Below, one piece after another: positions 15,202 through 22,792 of a DNA stretch of 27,954 nt. Each line of letters begins with the position of its first letter. Within the stretch, counting starts at the first letter, position 1. This DNA is from an uncultured Lachnoanaerobaculum sp. GTDB lineage: Bacteria > Bacillota > Clostridia > Lachnospirales > Lachnospiraceae. The position numbers and the translations under genes were made by a program. The stretch is from positions 1 to 27,954 of the forward strand of contig CALALP010000099.1 of the NCBI GenBank assembly GCA_937925515.1. The letters are read 5' to 3'. Below the pieces are notes generated by a model, which made no database searches, was not told where the DNA came from, and saw only the letters and a list, made by a program, of their open reading frames with translations.

Positions 15202-16020
15202 ATGGAATATTATAAGATACCGGCAAAACTATTAGGAGTTAATGCAAAAATTCCTATTGTGAAAATGAAAAGCTCAGATGAAGTGTTTTATGAGCTTGCA
15301 AGTCAAATGCTTAATGAAATAAAGCGTAAGAATGAGATAGGAGAAAGCACAGTATTTATATGTCCGGTAGGACCTGTAGGTCATTATCCAATCTTTGTAG
15401 ATTTGGTAAATAAAGAAAAAGTCAGTTTGAAAAATGTTTGGTTTTTTAATATGGACGAATACTTAGATGAAAATAAAGAATGGATAAGTGAGAATGATAA
15501 GCTTTCATTTAGAGGTTTTATGAATAGAGAGGTTTATTCAAAGATTGATGAAAGCCTTATTATGCCTAAAGAACAACGTGTATTTCCTGACCCTAAAAAT
15601 GTTGATAAAATAGATAAGTTAATCAGCAGTCTTGGGGGCGTGGATTTATGTATTGGAGGAATAGGCATTAATGGGCATATAGCATTTAATGAGCCTAATA
15701 GTAATTTAAGTGTTTCACAATTTGCTGAACTTGGTACAAGAGTACTTAAAATAAGTGAGGAAACTTTAGTAACAAATGCAATAGGCGACCTTGGTGGAGC
15801 AATAGAGATTATGCCAAGATATTGCATTACAATAGGTATGAAGCAGATATTTGGTGCCAAGAAGATAATACTTGCAGTATTTAGAGATTGGCATAGAGCA
15901 GTTTGTAGGAGAGCAGTTTATGGAGAGGTAAGTTCTGCATTTCCTGTAAGCATTCTTCAAAATCATGAAAATACTAAAATTTTAGTTAATGATATAGCGT
16001 CAAATGTTGCGATTATGTAA
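15202..16020 (+). CDS. Glucosamine-6-phosphate deaminase (NagB) family protein
   Basis: A 272-residue NagB-like isomerase/deaminase. The catalytic region is well conserved: FNMDEY (82-87, Asp 85 as the proton shuttle) and GIGINGHIAFNEP (153-165, His 159 and Glu 164). The N-terminal phosphate loop, normally TGS/TxP as in ATGSTPLG, instead reads CPVGPVGHYP (54-63), so the substrate may be bound differently or carry no phosphate there. The classical reaction is glucosamine 6-phosphate to fructose 6-phosphate and ammonia, which would feed the PFK encoded just before. GGGAGG precedes the ATG. The downstream neighbour is a NagA-like deacetylase, the usual partner, which supports an amino-sugar role. 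Confidence 0.83.
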   Translation: MEYYKIPAKLLGVNAKIPIVKMKSSDEVFYELASQMLNEIKRKNEIGESTVFICPVGPVGHYPIFVDLVNKEKVSLKNVWFFNMDEYLDENKEWISENDKLSFRGFMNREVYSKIDESLIMPKEQRVFPDPKNVDKIDKLISSLGGVDLCIGGIGINGHIAFNEPNSNLSVSQFAELGTRVLKISEETLVTNAIGDLGGAIEIMPRYCITIGMKQIFGAKKIILAVFRDWHRAVCRRAVYGEVSSAFPVSILQNHENTKILVNDIASNVAIM

Positions 16021-16051
16021 AGTTTCTAATGGGATAGTCAAGGGGATAAGA

Positions 16052-17209
16052 ATGAAAAAGTTTGTTATAAGAGATGATTCAGGTAATGATATAATTATAA
16101 ATGATGATAAGATATTTGCTATTGTAAAAGCTAATGATAAATCTAAAAGAGAAGTTGACTTTGATGCAAGTAATATGTATGTACTTTCAGGCTTTATAGA
16201 TATTCATACACATGGAGCAGACGGAGTAGATGTAAATGATGCTGATGTAGAGGGACTTAAAAAGATTTCAAGATTTTTTGCAAAACAAGGTGTTACAGGT
16301 TGGTTTTGCTCCATACTGACAGATACAAAGGAAAGAACCTTAAGACAGATTATGGTTGCAAAGGCTTTGATAGATGAAATAGAAGAAAGTAAGAAGAATG
16401 GTGGTTACAAAGACGGAGCAAAACTCTTAGGTATACATCTTGAAGGGCCTTGTCTTTCAGTAGAGTATAAAGGAGCTATGCCGGAGCATTTACTTATGAA
16501 AGAGGCAGATTTAGACACTTTTAGAGAGTATCAAGAAGTTGCAGGTGGAAATATCAAATATATTACTATTGCACCTGAAATAAAAAATGCCATAGACATA
16601 ATACCGAAATTAAAAGAGCTTGGAATGGTGGTTTCTATCGGGCATAGTGCAGCAGGCTATGATATTGCAAAAAAAGCTGTAAATATGGGAGCAGAGGCAG
16701 CCACACATCTTGGAAATGCACAAAGACTGTTTCATCAACATGACCCTGCAATTTGGGGAGTTGCATTAGAGGAAAACTGCTATGTAGAAACTATTTGCGA
16801 TGGTCTACATTTGCACCCCGGAAGTGTAAGATTATATCTAAAAGCGGCAGGTTGGGATAGAGTGGTTGCAATAACAGACTGCATTATGGCAACAGGTTTG
16901 CCTGACGGTAAATATAAGTTAGGTATTAATGATGTAGAAGTAGTAAATGGAGATGCTAAACTTATGACTACTAAGGTCAGGGCAGGCTCAACATTAACCC
17001 TTAATAGAGCAATGAAAAATATATGTAGCTATACAAACGCTATACCACAAAAGGTAGTAAAACTAATGAGCGAAAATCCTGCAAAACTTATGTCATTACA
17101 CACTAAGGGAAGTATAGAAAAAAATAAGGACGCCGATTTAGTGATTTTAGATAGGGATATGAATGTGGTGTTGACTATGGTAGGTGGAAATGTAGTCTAT
17201 AAGAGGTAA
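16052..17209 (+). CDS. nagA: N-acetylglucosamine-6-phosphate deacetylase (NagA) family protein
   Basis: A 385-residue amidohydrolase of the NagA family, removing acetyl from an N-acetylated amino sugar phosphate. Motifs in order are HTHGADGVD (52-60), HLEGP (129-133, metal Glu 131), SIGHSAAG (196-203, His 198), ATHLGNAQ (217-224, His 219), ICDGLHLHP (248-256) and ITDCIMATGLPDG (274-286, catalytic Asp 276). The usual HLFNAM reads HLGNAQ, a change next to the substrate pocket. I chose ATG 16052 because AAGGGG lies 6 nt before it; an in-frame ATG at 16004 overlaps the NagB gene. It ends the five-gene unit. No clear terminator follows. Confidence 0.85.
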   Translation: MKKFVIRDDSGNDIIINDDKIFAIVKANDKSKREVDFDASNMYVLSGFIDIHTHGADGVDVNDADVEGLKKISRFFAKQGVTGWFCSILTDTKERTLRQIMVAKALIDEIEESKKNGGYKDGAKLLGIHLEGPCLSVEYKGAMPEHLLMKEADLDTFREYQEVAGGNIKYITIAPEIKNAIDIIPKLKELGMVVSIGHSAAGYDIAKKAVNMGAEAATHLGNAQRLFHQHDPAIWGVALEENCYVETICDGLHLHPGSVRLYLKAAGWDRVVAITDCIMATGLPDGKYKLGINDVEVVNGDAKLMTTKVRAGSTLTLNRAMKNICSYTNAIPQKVVKLMSENPAKLMSLHTKGSIEKNKDADLVILDRDMNVVLTMVGGNVVYKR

Positions 17210-17309
17210 TATTTAAAACAATAAATGTTTAAAACGAAACTTTTTTATAAGATTTATAATAAAAAAAGATTGAAAAAAAACTAAAGATATGATATTTTTA
17301 TAATAACTA

Positions 17310-17332
17310 ATTACTTAAAAATTTTAAGTAAT
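17310..17332. promoter_or_regulatory. 23-bp perfect palindrome, operator of the ABC importer operon
   Basis: ATTACTTAAAA (17310-17320) and TTTTAAGTAAT (17322-17332) are exact inverted repeats around a single A. A TATAAT at 17299-17304 just upstream would place the transcription start inside the element; no good -35 fits, though TTGAAA is at 17270-17275. The core is 19/21 identical to 11637-11657, and a further near-copy lies at 11577-11599, both before the triosephosphate isomerase-like gene. Confidence 0.7.
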
Positions 17333-17357
17333 ATAAAATAGTACAAGGAGGGCAATG

Positions 17358-18128
17358 ATGTTGAAGAAAAAACTAGTGATTAATAATAAGGTTTGGTTAT
17401 TAATATCATTATTTGTGGCATTATGCTTGTGGTATATGTTGTCAATAGGAGAGGCAACATCTAGGAGCTTTCCATTTTTAGATAAAGTAATTCCGTCTGT
17501 TGGTAGAATGATAGAAAGAGGAGTATTTGGAAAAGACATTGCCAGTAGTATGATATGTGTTGTATGTGGTTTTACACTTGGATTTATTACAGCACTTCCT
17601 GTTGCATTTTTAATGGCTTGGTATGCTCCGGTTCAAAAGATAATTGAACCTTGGATTAATTTTATAAGGAATATACCTGCTCTTGGATATGCACCACTTT
17701 TAGTTATAACATTTGGTGTAGGTAAAAGACCTGCTATAATATTGATTTGGATATGTACATTTATGACTATGAGTATAACAATATATCAAGGTATTAAGAA
17801 TATAGATGTTACACTTATAAAGGCCGCAAGAGTTTTAGGTGCAAATGATTGGGATATTTTTTCAAAAATTATATGTCCTGCAACTGTACCATTTATAATT
17901 ACAGCAGTAAGACTTGGACTTGGTGCCGCACTTACAACATTACTTGCAGCCGAGTCTACCGGAGCACAAGCAGGAATTGGAATGAGGATTCGTTCACTTG
18001 CTAACTCTTTTGAGTCGGACGGAATGCTTATGTACATCATTCTATTGGGTATTATAGGTCTTGTACTTGTGAAGTGTGTAGATATTATCGAAAGGAGATT
18101 AACAAGTTGGCAGGAAACGATTCGATAG
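17358..18128 (+). CDS. ABC importer permease, sulfonate/taurine/nitrate type (SsuC-like)
   Basis: A 256-residue inner-membrane permease of the family that includes SsuC, TauC and NrtB. The segment LMAWYAPVQKIIEPWINFIR leads into NIPALGYAPLLVITFGVGKRP, and the EAA-type loop IKAARVLGANDWDIFSKIICPATVP contacts the ATPase. About six membrane helices are seen. AAGGAGGG at 17345-17352 suits ATG 17358 slightly better than ATG 17355. The 3' end overlaps the ATPase gene by 22 nt. These importers carry small anionic or heteroaromatic compounds such as sulfonates, so linkage to amino-sugar enzymes is unusual. The actual substrate is unknown. Confidence 0.88.
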   Translation: MLKKKLVINNKVWLLISLFVALCLWYMLSIGEATSRSFPFLDKVIPSVGRMIERGVFGKDIASSMICVVCGFTLGFITALPVAFLMAWYAPVQKIIEPWINFIRNIPALGYAPLLVITFGVGKRPAIILIWICTFMTMSITIYQGIKNIDVTLIKAARVLGANDWDIFSKIICPATVPFIITAVRLGLGAALTTLLAAESTGAQAGIGMRIRSLANSFESDGMLMYIILLGIIGLVLVKCVDIIERRLTSWQETIR

Positions 18129-18898
18129 TTAAATTAAAAATAGAAAATGTATATAAGGAATATAATACAAGAAAAGGTAAAACAGTTGCATTAAACGGTA
18201 TAAACCTGGATATAAAAGAAAATGAATTTATATGTGTGGTTGGACCTTCAGGTTGTGGCAAATCTACTCTTTTAAATGCGATTGCAGGTTTACATGAACC
18301 AACCTCAGGTTCTATATATCTTGACGGTAATTTAATTAAGGGAACAGGAGTTGAAAGAGGAGTTGTTTTTCAGCAATATGCACTTTTTCCTTGGAGAACT
18401 GTACTTAAAAATGTAATGTTTGGTCTTGAGATTAAAAAGACACCAAAAGATGAGGCAGAAAAAATTGCTATGAAATATATAAAGTCAGTAGGACTTGAGG
18501 GCTTTGAACATGCCTATCCAAAGGAACTGTCAGGAGGTATGAAACAAAGAGTGGCAATAGCAAGAGCCTATGCAGTAAATCCTGAAGTATTATTACTTGA
18601 TGAACCTTTTGGTGCTTTGGACGCACAAACTAGAGTTCAACTTCAACAAGAACTACTTACAACTTGGGAGCAAGATAAAAAGACATGCTTTTTTATTACA
18701 CATGACGTGGATGAAGCAGTCATACTTGCCCAAAGAGTGGTTATAATGAGTGCCAGACCGGGGAGAATAAAAAGAATTGTAGATATAGACATACCATATC
18801 CAAGAACACAAGACATTAAAACTTCTCCTAAGTTTATTGAACTTAAAAATGAAATTTGGAATGAGGTTTACAAGGAGTTTTTAGAAGTTAGGAAATAA
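18107..18898 (+). CDS. ABC importer ATP-binding protein (SsuB-like)
   Basis: ATPase of the same importer, about 263 residues. The Walker A motif is GPSGCGKST, the Q-loop VVFQQYALFPWRTV, the signature LSGGMKQRVAIARA, Walker B VLLLDEPFGALDAQTR, and the H-loop ITHDVDEA. This set and the phrase ALFPWRTV are typical of the nitrate/sulfonate/taurine group. The start is TTG 18107, chosen because AAAGGAG (18091-18097) lies 9 nt before it; the earlier GTG at 18074 has no such site. The start sits inside the permease gene. Confidence 0.9.
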   Translation: MAGNDSIVKLKIENVYKEYNTRKGKTVALNGINLDIKENEFICVVGPSGCGKSTLLNAIAGLHEPTSGSIYLDGNLIKGTGVERGVVFQQYALFPWRTVLKNVMFGLEIKKTPKDEAEKIAMKYIKSVGLEGFEHAYPKELSGGMKQRVAIARAYAVNPEVLLLDEPFGALDAQTRVQLQQELLTTWEQDKKTCFFITHDVDEAVILAQRVVIMSARPGRIKRIVDIDIPYPRTQDIKTSPKFIELKNEIWNEVYKEFLEVRK

Positions 18899-18949
18899 TT
18901 ATTAAAAGGTTTTATGTAATTCAAAATAAAAATAAATCTGGAGGTTACT

Positions 18950-20023
18950 ATGAGAAAAACTTTTTCAATTATTATAGCAGGGTTAATGGCATTTGCACTT
19001 ATAGGTTGTAGTGCAAAAACAGCTCCAACAAAGGCAGAATCAAGTGCAGTTACAAAAGAAAGTTCATCTGAGGAAAAAAGTTCTGAAGAGGTAAAAACTA
19101 CTGAGGAAACAAAGGCTTCTAGCGAAACAGTTAAATTAAATGTGGCATATATGCCTAATTATGCCTCATTGTGGTCTGTACTTACAGGTATTGACAAGGG
19201 ATACTTTAAAGAAGAGGGGCTTGACATCAATTTAATAGAATTTGCTGACGGCCCGTCTGAGATAGCAGCAATGGAGGGTGGAAGTGTAGACTTGGCATAT
19301 ATAGGACATGGTGCACATAGACTTTGTATTACAGGAAGTGCAAAGATATTTGCTCCGAGTTCAGTGCATAGTACAGATAAGATTATAGTTTTAACTTCAC
19401 ATGGTATTGAAAAGCTTGAGGATTTAAAGGGCAAAAAGGTTGCGTACAATGCAGGCTCATCTTCCGAAACAGCTTTAACAGGTGCTCTTAAGGCGGCAGG
19501 TCTTACTATGGACGATATAGAACCTTATGAAATGGACGCTACAAATATGGTTGCAGCAATGCTTTCAGGTTCAGTAGATGCTTGTAGTTCTTGGAATCCA
19601 TACGATTCACAAATTATAAATAATACTAAAGATGCTAAATTTATTGAATTTTCAACAAATTCTGTAAATCTTTCAAGTTGGATTGCACTTCCAAAATATG
19701 CTGAGGAACATAAGGATATAATAGTTAGATTTAGTAGAGCTTTATATAAGGCTATGGAATTTGCATCAAAAGAGGAAAATTGGGATTATGCAGTAGGTCT
19801 TTATGCAAAACAAACAGGAAAAGACAAAGAGGCATGTCTAGTTGAAACAGGAGATGCAACTTGGTTTTCAGCTGATGATATTAAAAAGGGAGTTGAAGAC
19901 GGAAAAATAAAAGATTTATATCAAAGACAACAAAAGATGTTTATAGATTCCGGAAAAGTTGAAAAAGAAGTTCCTGTTGAAGATTATGTATTATTTGATG
20001 TAATGAAAGAGGCATTAAATTAG
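18950..20023 (+). CDS. Substrate-binding lipoprotein of the ABC importer (SsuA/NMT1-like)
   Basis: A 357-residue lipoprotein that should capture the substrate outside the membrane and deliver it to the permease. The signal peptide ends in lipobox LIGC (Cys 20), followed by a Ser/Glu/Lys-rich linker to about residue 63. The binding domain opens with VKLNVAYMPNYASLWSVLTG, and GYFKEEGLDINLIEFADGPSE is the family hallmark of SsuA/NMT1 proteins. A further hallmark is LEDLKGKKVAYNAGSSSETALTGALKAAGL. Gene order permease, ATPase, binding protein is common in this group. The ligand cannot be read from the sequence. GGAGG precedes the ATG. Confidence 0.9.
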   Translation: MRKTFSIIIAGLMAFALIGCSAKTAPTKAESSAVTKESSSEEKSSEEVKTTEETKASSETVKLNVAYMPNYASLWSVLTGIDKGYFKEEGLDINLIEFADGPSEIAAMEGGSVDLAYIGHGAHRLCITGSAKIFAPSSVHSTDKIIVLTSHGIEKLEDLKGKKVAYNAGSSSETALTGALKAAGLTMDDIEPYEMDATNMVAAMLSGSVDACSSWNPYDSQIINNTKDAKFIEFSTNSVNLSSWIALPKYAEEHKDIIVRFSRALYKAMEFASKEENWDYAVGLYAKQTGKDKEACLVETGDATWFSADDIKKGVEDGKIKDLYQRQQKMFIDSGKVEKEVPVEDYVLFDVMKEALN

Positions 20024-20052
20024 TATTTGGTTGGAGCTATAAAATATCTATA

Positions 20053-20203
20053 GAGGCTGTTGCAAAGTTAATTTTCACTAGTAGTTATGTTTACCGTACA
20101 GATACAGAGAAAACTATATTTGCTAATTTAAAGACTTTCTATTATATGTCTTGTCCCCCTACGGGGGACAAGACATATATCGATAGCCCTTTTACGACAG
20201 CTC
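20053..20203. repeat. Possible 151-bp MITE-like element with a 17-bp palindrome
   Basis: The ends GAGGCTGTTGCAAAG (20053-20067) and CTTTTACGACAGCTC (20189-20203) are imperfect inverted repeats with one bulge and few mismatches. Inside, TATATGTCTTGTCCCCC (20143-20159) and GGGGGACAAGACATATA (20163-20179) form a perfect 17-bp stem with a TAC loop. The element fills the gap before the DUF4838 gene and contains no gene. It could be a short non-autonomous element or a large RNA structure at the end of the importer operon. No target duplication was found. Confidence 0.4.
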
Positions 20204-20210
20204 AATAATA

Positions 20211-22088
20211 ATGTATAAATATAACTTTTATTACATTTTCTTGGAGAAAAATATGAGTAGTGAAAACTTGGAAATACTAAAGCTTGCAAAAGATGAACTT
20301 AAGTTCTATATTTCACAAATACTTGATGAGGATATTGAACTTGATATCTTATTTAAGTTAGATAAAAATATAAGTAAAAGTGGTAATGATGCTTTTAGCA
20401 TCAGCATTAACAATAATAAAGGATACATTTTAGGTAATAATGAAAGAAGTGTTTTACTTGGAGTGTATTATTATCTGAGGAAACTAGGGGTTAGATTTCT
20501 TGCTCCAAATGATAAACACACTTTTATTCCTAAGCTTAAATCAAATGAACTTGACATAAACATTTTCAAAGAAAGCTCTTTTAAACACAGAGGCGTATGT
20601 ATAGAGGGGGCAGATTCTTATGAGAATATAGCTGATTTTATAGATTGGCTACCTAAACTAGGCTATAATAGTTTCTTTTTGCAATTCAAAATTCCATACT
20701 CATTTTTAGCAAGGTGGTATAATCATCATTTAAACCCATATTTGGAAAGTGAAAATTATACTGTTGGTAAAGCTAAAGAAGATATGGAAAAGCTTGAATT
20801 AGAACTAAAAAAAAGAGGTTTACTTCTCCATAAAGTGGGGCATGGTTGGACAGGCGAGGTACTTGGCTTTCCTACATTTGATTGGAATAGTACAGATGAT
20901 ACTTTAACTAATGAAACTAGAGATTTTTGTGCAAAATTAGGAGATAGTCGTGGGCTTTATAAAAACACTCCTGCAAACACTAATCTATGCTATTCAAATA
21001 CAAAAGTAAAACAAAAGTTTGTAGATTTGGTAGTAAATTATATTATAGAAAACCCAAATATAGATTATGTACATGTATGGTTAGCTGATGAATATAATAA
21101 TGCTTGTGAATGTGATAAATGTAGTCAAACAAGCATTTCAGACCAATATATAGATTATATAAATGAAATAGATAGTAGACTAAATGAAATAAATAATAAA
21201 ACTAAAATAGTTTTTCTACTTTATCAAGAACTTTTATGGACTGCAATTAAAGAAAGAATCAAAAACAGTGATAGATTTACAATGATGTTTGCACCCATAA
21301 GTAGAACTTTTGAAAGTTCTTATAATATTTCTAACATACCAGATAAAATACCAAAGTATATAAGAAATAAGATTGTATTACCTATAAACCTTGGGGAAAA
21401 CCTAGCATTTCTCAGAAAATGGCAAAAATACTTTAAAGGCGATAGCTTTATATATGACTATCCATTAGGTAGGGCTCATTATGGAGACTTTGGTTATTAT
21501 AATATCTCAAAGATTATAAGTGAAGATGTTAAAAAGTTGGAAGTTATAGGGCTTGACGGCTATATTTCTTGTCAAGAACTTAGAGTTTGCTTTCCAAATG
21601 CCTTGCCTAACTACATTTTAGGACTTACCTTATTTGACAAAGAACTTAAATTTGAAGATATTGTAAGAGAGTATTACATTGCAGCCTACCAAAATGAGGC
21701 AGATACTGTACTAAATTTTTTAAAGAACCTATCTAGTCTAAGTTCGCCTGACTATGTAAATGGAAAGGGAGAAAGAACTAATCTTAAAATAGCCCAAAAT
21801 ATGAAAAGCATTAGAGCCTTGTGTGATGAATTTTTAGAATATTTTCTAAAATTAAGTTCTTATACAAAATTACAAGGTATTTTTAGAGAAGTACTACTTT
21901 ATCATATTGAGTATACTAAAAAAATATCAACTACTTTATTTTATCTAGCAAGTGGCGATACTAAAAGAGCTCATAAATGTTGGCAGGAAGTAAAGGAATT
22001 TATACATAAAAATGAAATGAAATATCGAGAGTACTTTGATGTATACAGAGTCATAGAAGTAATGGAAAAATATACAGGGTTAAGTTAA
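20211..22088 (+). CDS. DUF4838 protein, cytoplasmic glycosidase-like
   Basis: A 625-residue protein with the architecture of DUF4838 proteins: an alpha-glucuronidase/GH20-like N-terminal alpha/beta domain (about 1-110), then a TIM-barrel domain. The barrel includes FKHRGVCIEGADS (124-136) and VWLADEYNNACECDKC (289-304). The adjacent Asp-Glu pair (D293, E294) resembles the catalytic pair of GH20 hexosaminidases, and the C-x-C-x2-C cluster is typical of DUF4838. No signal peptide is present, so it should act inside the cell on imported material. The start is uncertain. ATG 20211 has no ribosome site, yet the residues after it match the family's first strand; ATG 20253 has TTGGAG before it. A terminator follows. 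Confidence 0.75.
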   Translation: MYKYNFYYIFLEKNMSSENLEILKLAKDELKFYISQILDEDIELDILFKLDKNISKSGNDAFSISINNNKGYILGNNERSVLLGVYYYLRKLGVRFLAPNDKHTFIPKLKSNELDINIFKESSFKHRGVCIEGADSYENIADFIDWLPKLGYNSFFLQFKIPYSFLARWYNHHLNPYLESENYTVGKAKEDMEKLELELKKRGLLLHKVGHGWTGEVLGFPTFDWNSTDDTLTNETRDFCAKLGDSRGLYKNTPANTNLCYSNTKVKQKFVDLVVNYIIENPNIDYVHVWLADEYNNACECDKCSQTSISDQYIDYINEIDSRLNEINNKTKIVFLLYQELLWTAIKERIKNSDRFTMMFAPISRTFESSYNISNIPDKIPKYIRNKIVLPINLGENLAFLRKWQKYFKGDSFIYDYPLGRAHYGDFGYYNISKIISEDVKKLEVIGLDGYISCQELRVCFPNALPNYILGLTLFDKELKFEDIVREYYIAAYQNEADTVLNFLKNLSSLSSPDYVNGKGERTNLKIAQNMKSIRALCDEFLEYFLKLSSYTKLQGIFREVLLYHIEYTKKISTTLFYLASGDTKRAHKCWQEVKEFIHKNEMKYREYFDVYRVIEVMEKYTGLS

Positions 22089-22094
22089 ACCAAT

Positions 22095-22145
22095 AGAGCT
22101 ATTACAAAAGTAGAGAAAATCTATTATAAGTAATGGCTCTTTTTT
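22095..22145 (+). terminator. Terminator after the DUF4838 gene
   Basis: AGAGCTATTAC (22095-22105) pairs with GTAATGGCTCT (22130-22140) with one G-T pair. An inner TAGA/TCTA stem lies between them, and a T run follows directly. Confidence 0.75.
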
Positions 22146-22264
22146 AGTTTAAAATAAAAAATCGATTTCACAGTAGAGAATAAAATACTATAAAGACCTA
22201 GGTAATTATGGTAAAATTACTATGATTAAACTTGGTATTATAGAGTTTGAATAGGAGTTTATTT

Positions 22265-22762
22265 ATGTTTGTAAATAAGAAGAAAAAACTTGTGTATGTA
22301 TATATATTTGTGGCAGTATTAGTATTGTTAAGGCTAGAACCTATACAGATATTTTTTAGGGAGATATTCAGTCCTAAAGTTGCTATTATTAAAGACTTTG
22401 AAAAGCATATATATGTTAAGAAAGAAAAATCTACAATGGGTCATATATATTATGATGAAGAAACTGATAAAGTAAGAGCTTATTGTTGGGTAAATATAGT
22501 AAATAAGGATAACAAGGAACATAAGGTTACATTTAATTTGGATTCGAGTGAATATCTTGACTATAAGTTTATAAAATCAGATTTTAAGATTGTAGGAATT
22601 TATGAGAGCTTTTATCCTGAGGAAAAATACATAAGTAAAGATGAGATTACGTTATTACCGGAAAGTAAACTAGGAGTAAAGATTGTTGCTACTGCAGACT
22701 TTGGTGGACAATATGACCGTAGGCGAGTAGCTCCGCCGGTGGAGCTTGTAGTGTTGGAGTAA
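22265..22762 (+). CDS. Uncharacterised single-pass membrane protein
   Basis: Unrecognised, 165 residues. A basic N-terminus (VNKKKKLVYV) precedes one hydrophobic segment at about residues 8-22, and the remainder is predicted to be outside. The exported part looks like a small beta-sandwich, with strands such as RAYCWVNIVNKDNKEHKVTF and KLGVKIVATADFGG, but no family is identified. ATG 22265 is chosen because TAGGAG at 22252-22257 is 7 nt upstream; an in-frame TTG at 22247 lies before that site. It lies 30 nt before the AraC-type gene, so the two may share a transcript. Confidence 0.6.
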   Translation: MFVNKKKKLVYVYIFVAVLVLLRLEPIQIFFREIFSPKVAIIKDFEKHIYVKKEKSTMGHIYYDEETDKVRAYCWVNIVNKDNKEHKVTFNLDSSEYLDYKFIKSDFKIVGIYESFYPEEKYISKDEITLLPESKLGVKIVATADFGGQYDRRRVAPPVELVVLE

Positions 22763-22792
22763 GAGTGTAGCTTAGTTATGAAAGGTAATGTA

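Noticed and set aside
15661..15699. Asn in place of the catalytic Asp (E. coli D141) in the NagB motif NGHIAFNEP
   Set aside because: Asn at this position is, as I recall, common in Bacillus-type NagB proteins, so it is not unusual by itself.
15534..15860. 108-codon open frame opposite the NagB-like gene
   Set aside because: Antisense to conserved catalytic motifs; composition is that of a reverse-strand shadow.
18896..18918. A possible further copy of the operator palindrome between the ATPase and binding-protein genes
   Set aside because: The match to ATTACTTAAAA-N-TTTTAAGTAAT needs gaps on both sides, so it may be chance in AT-rich DNA.
22729..22746. Inverted repeat AGCTCC / GGAGCT near the end of the small membrane protein gene
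   Set aside because: Only 6 bp, inside coding sequence and with no T run.
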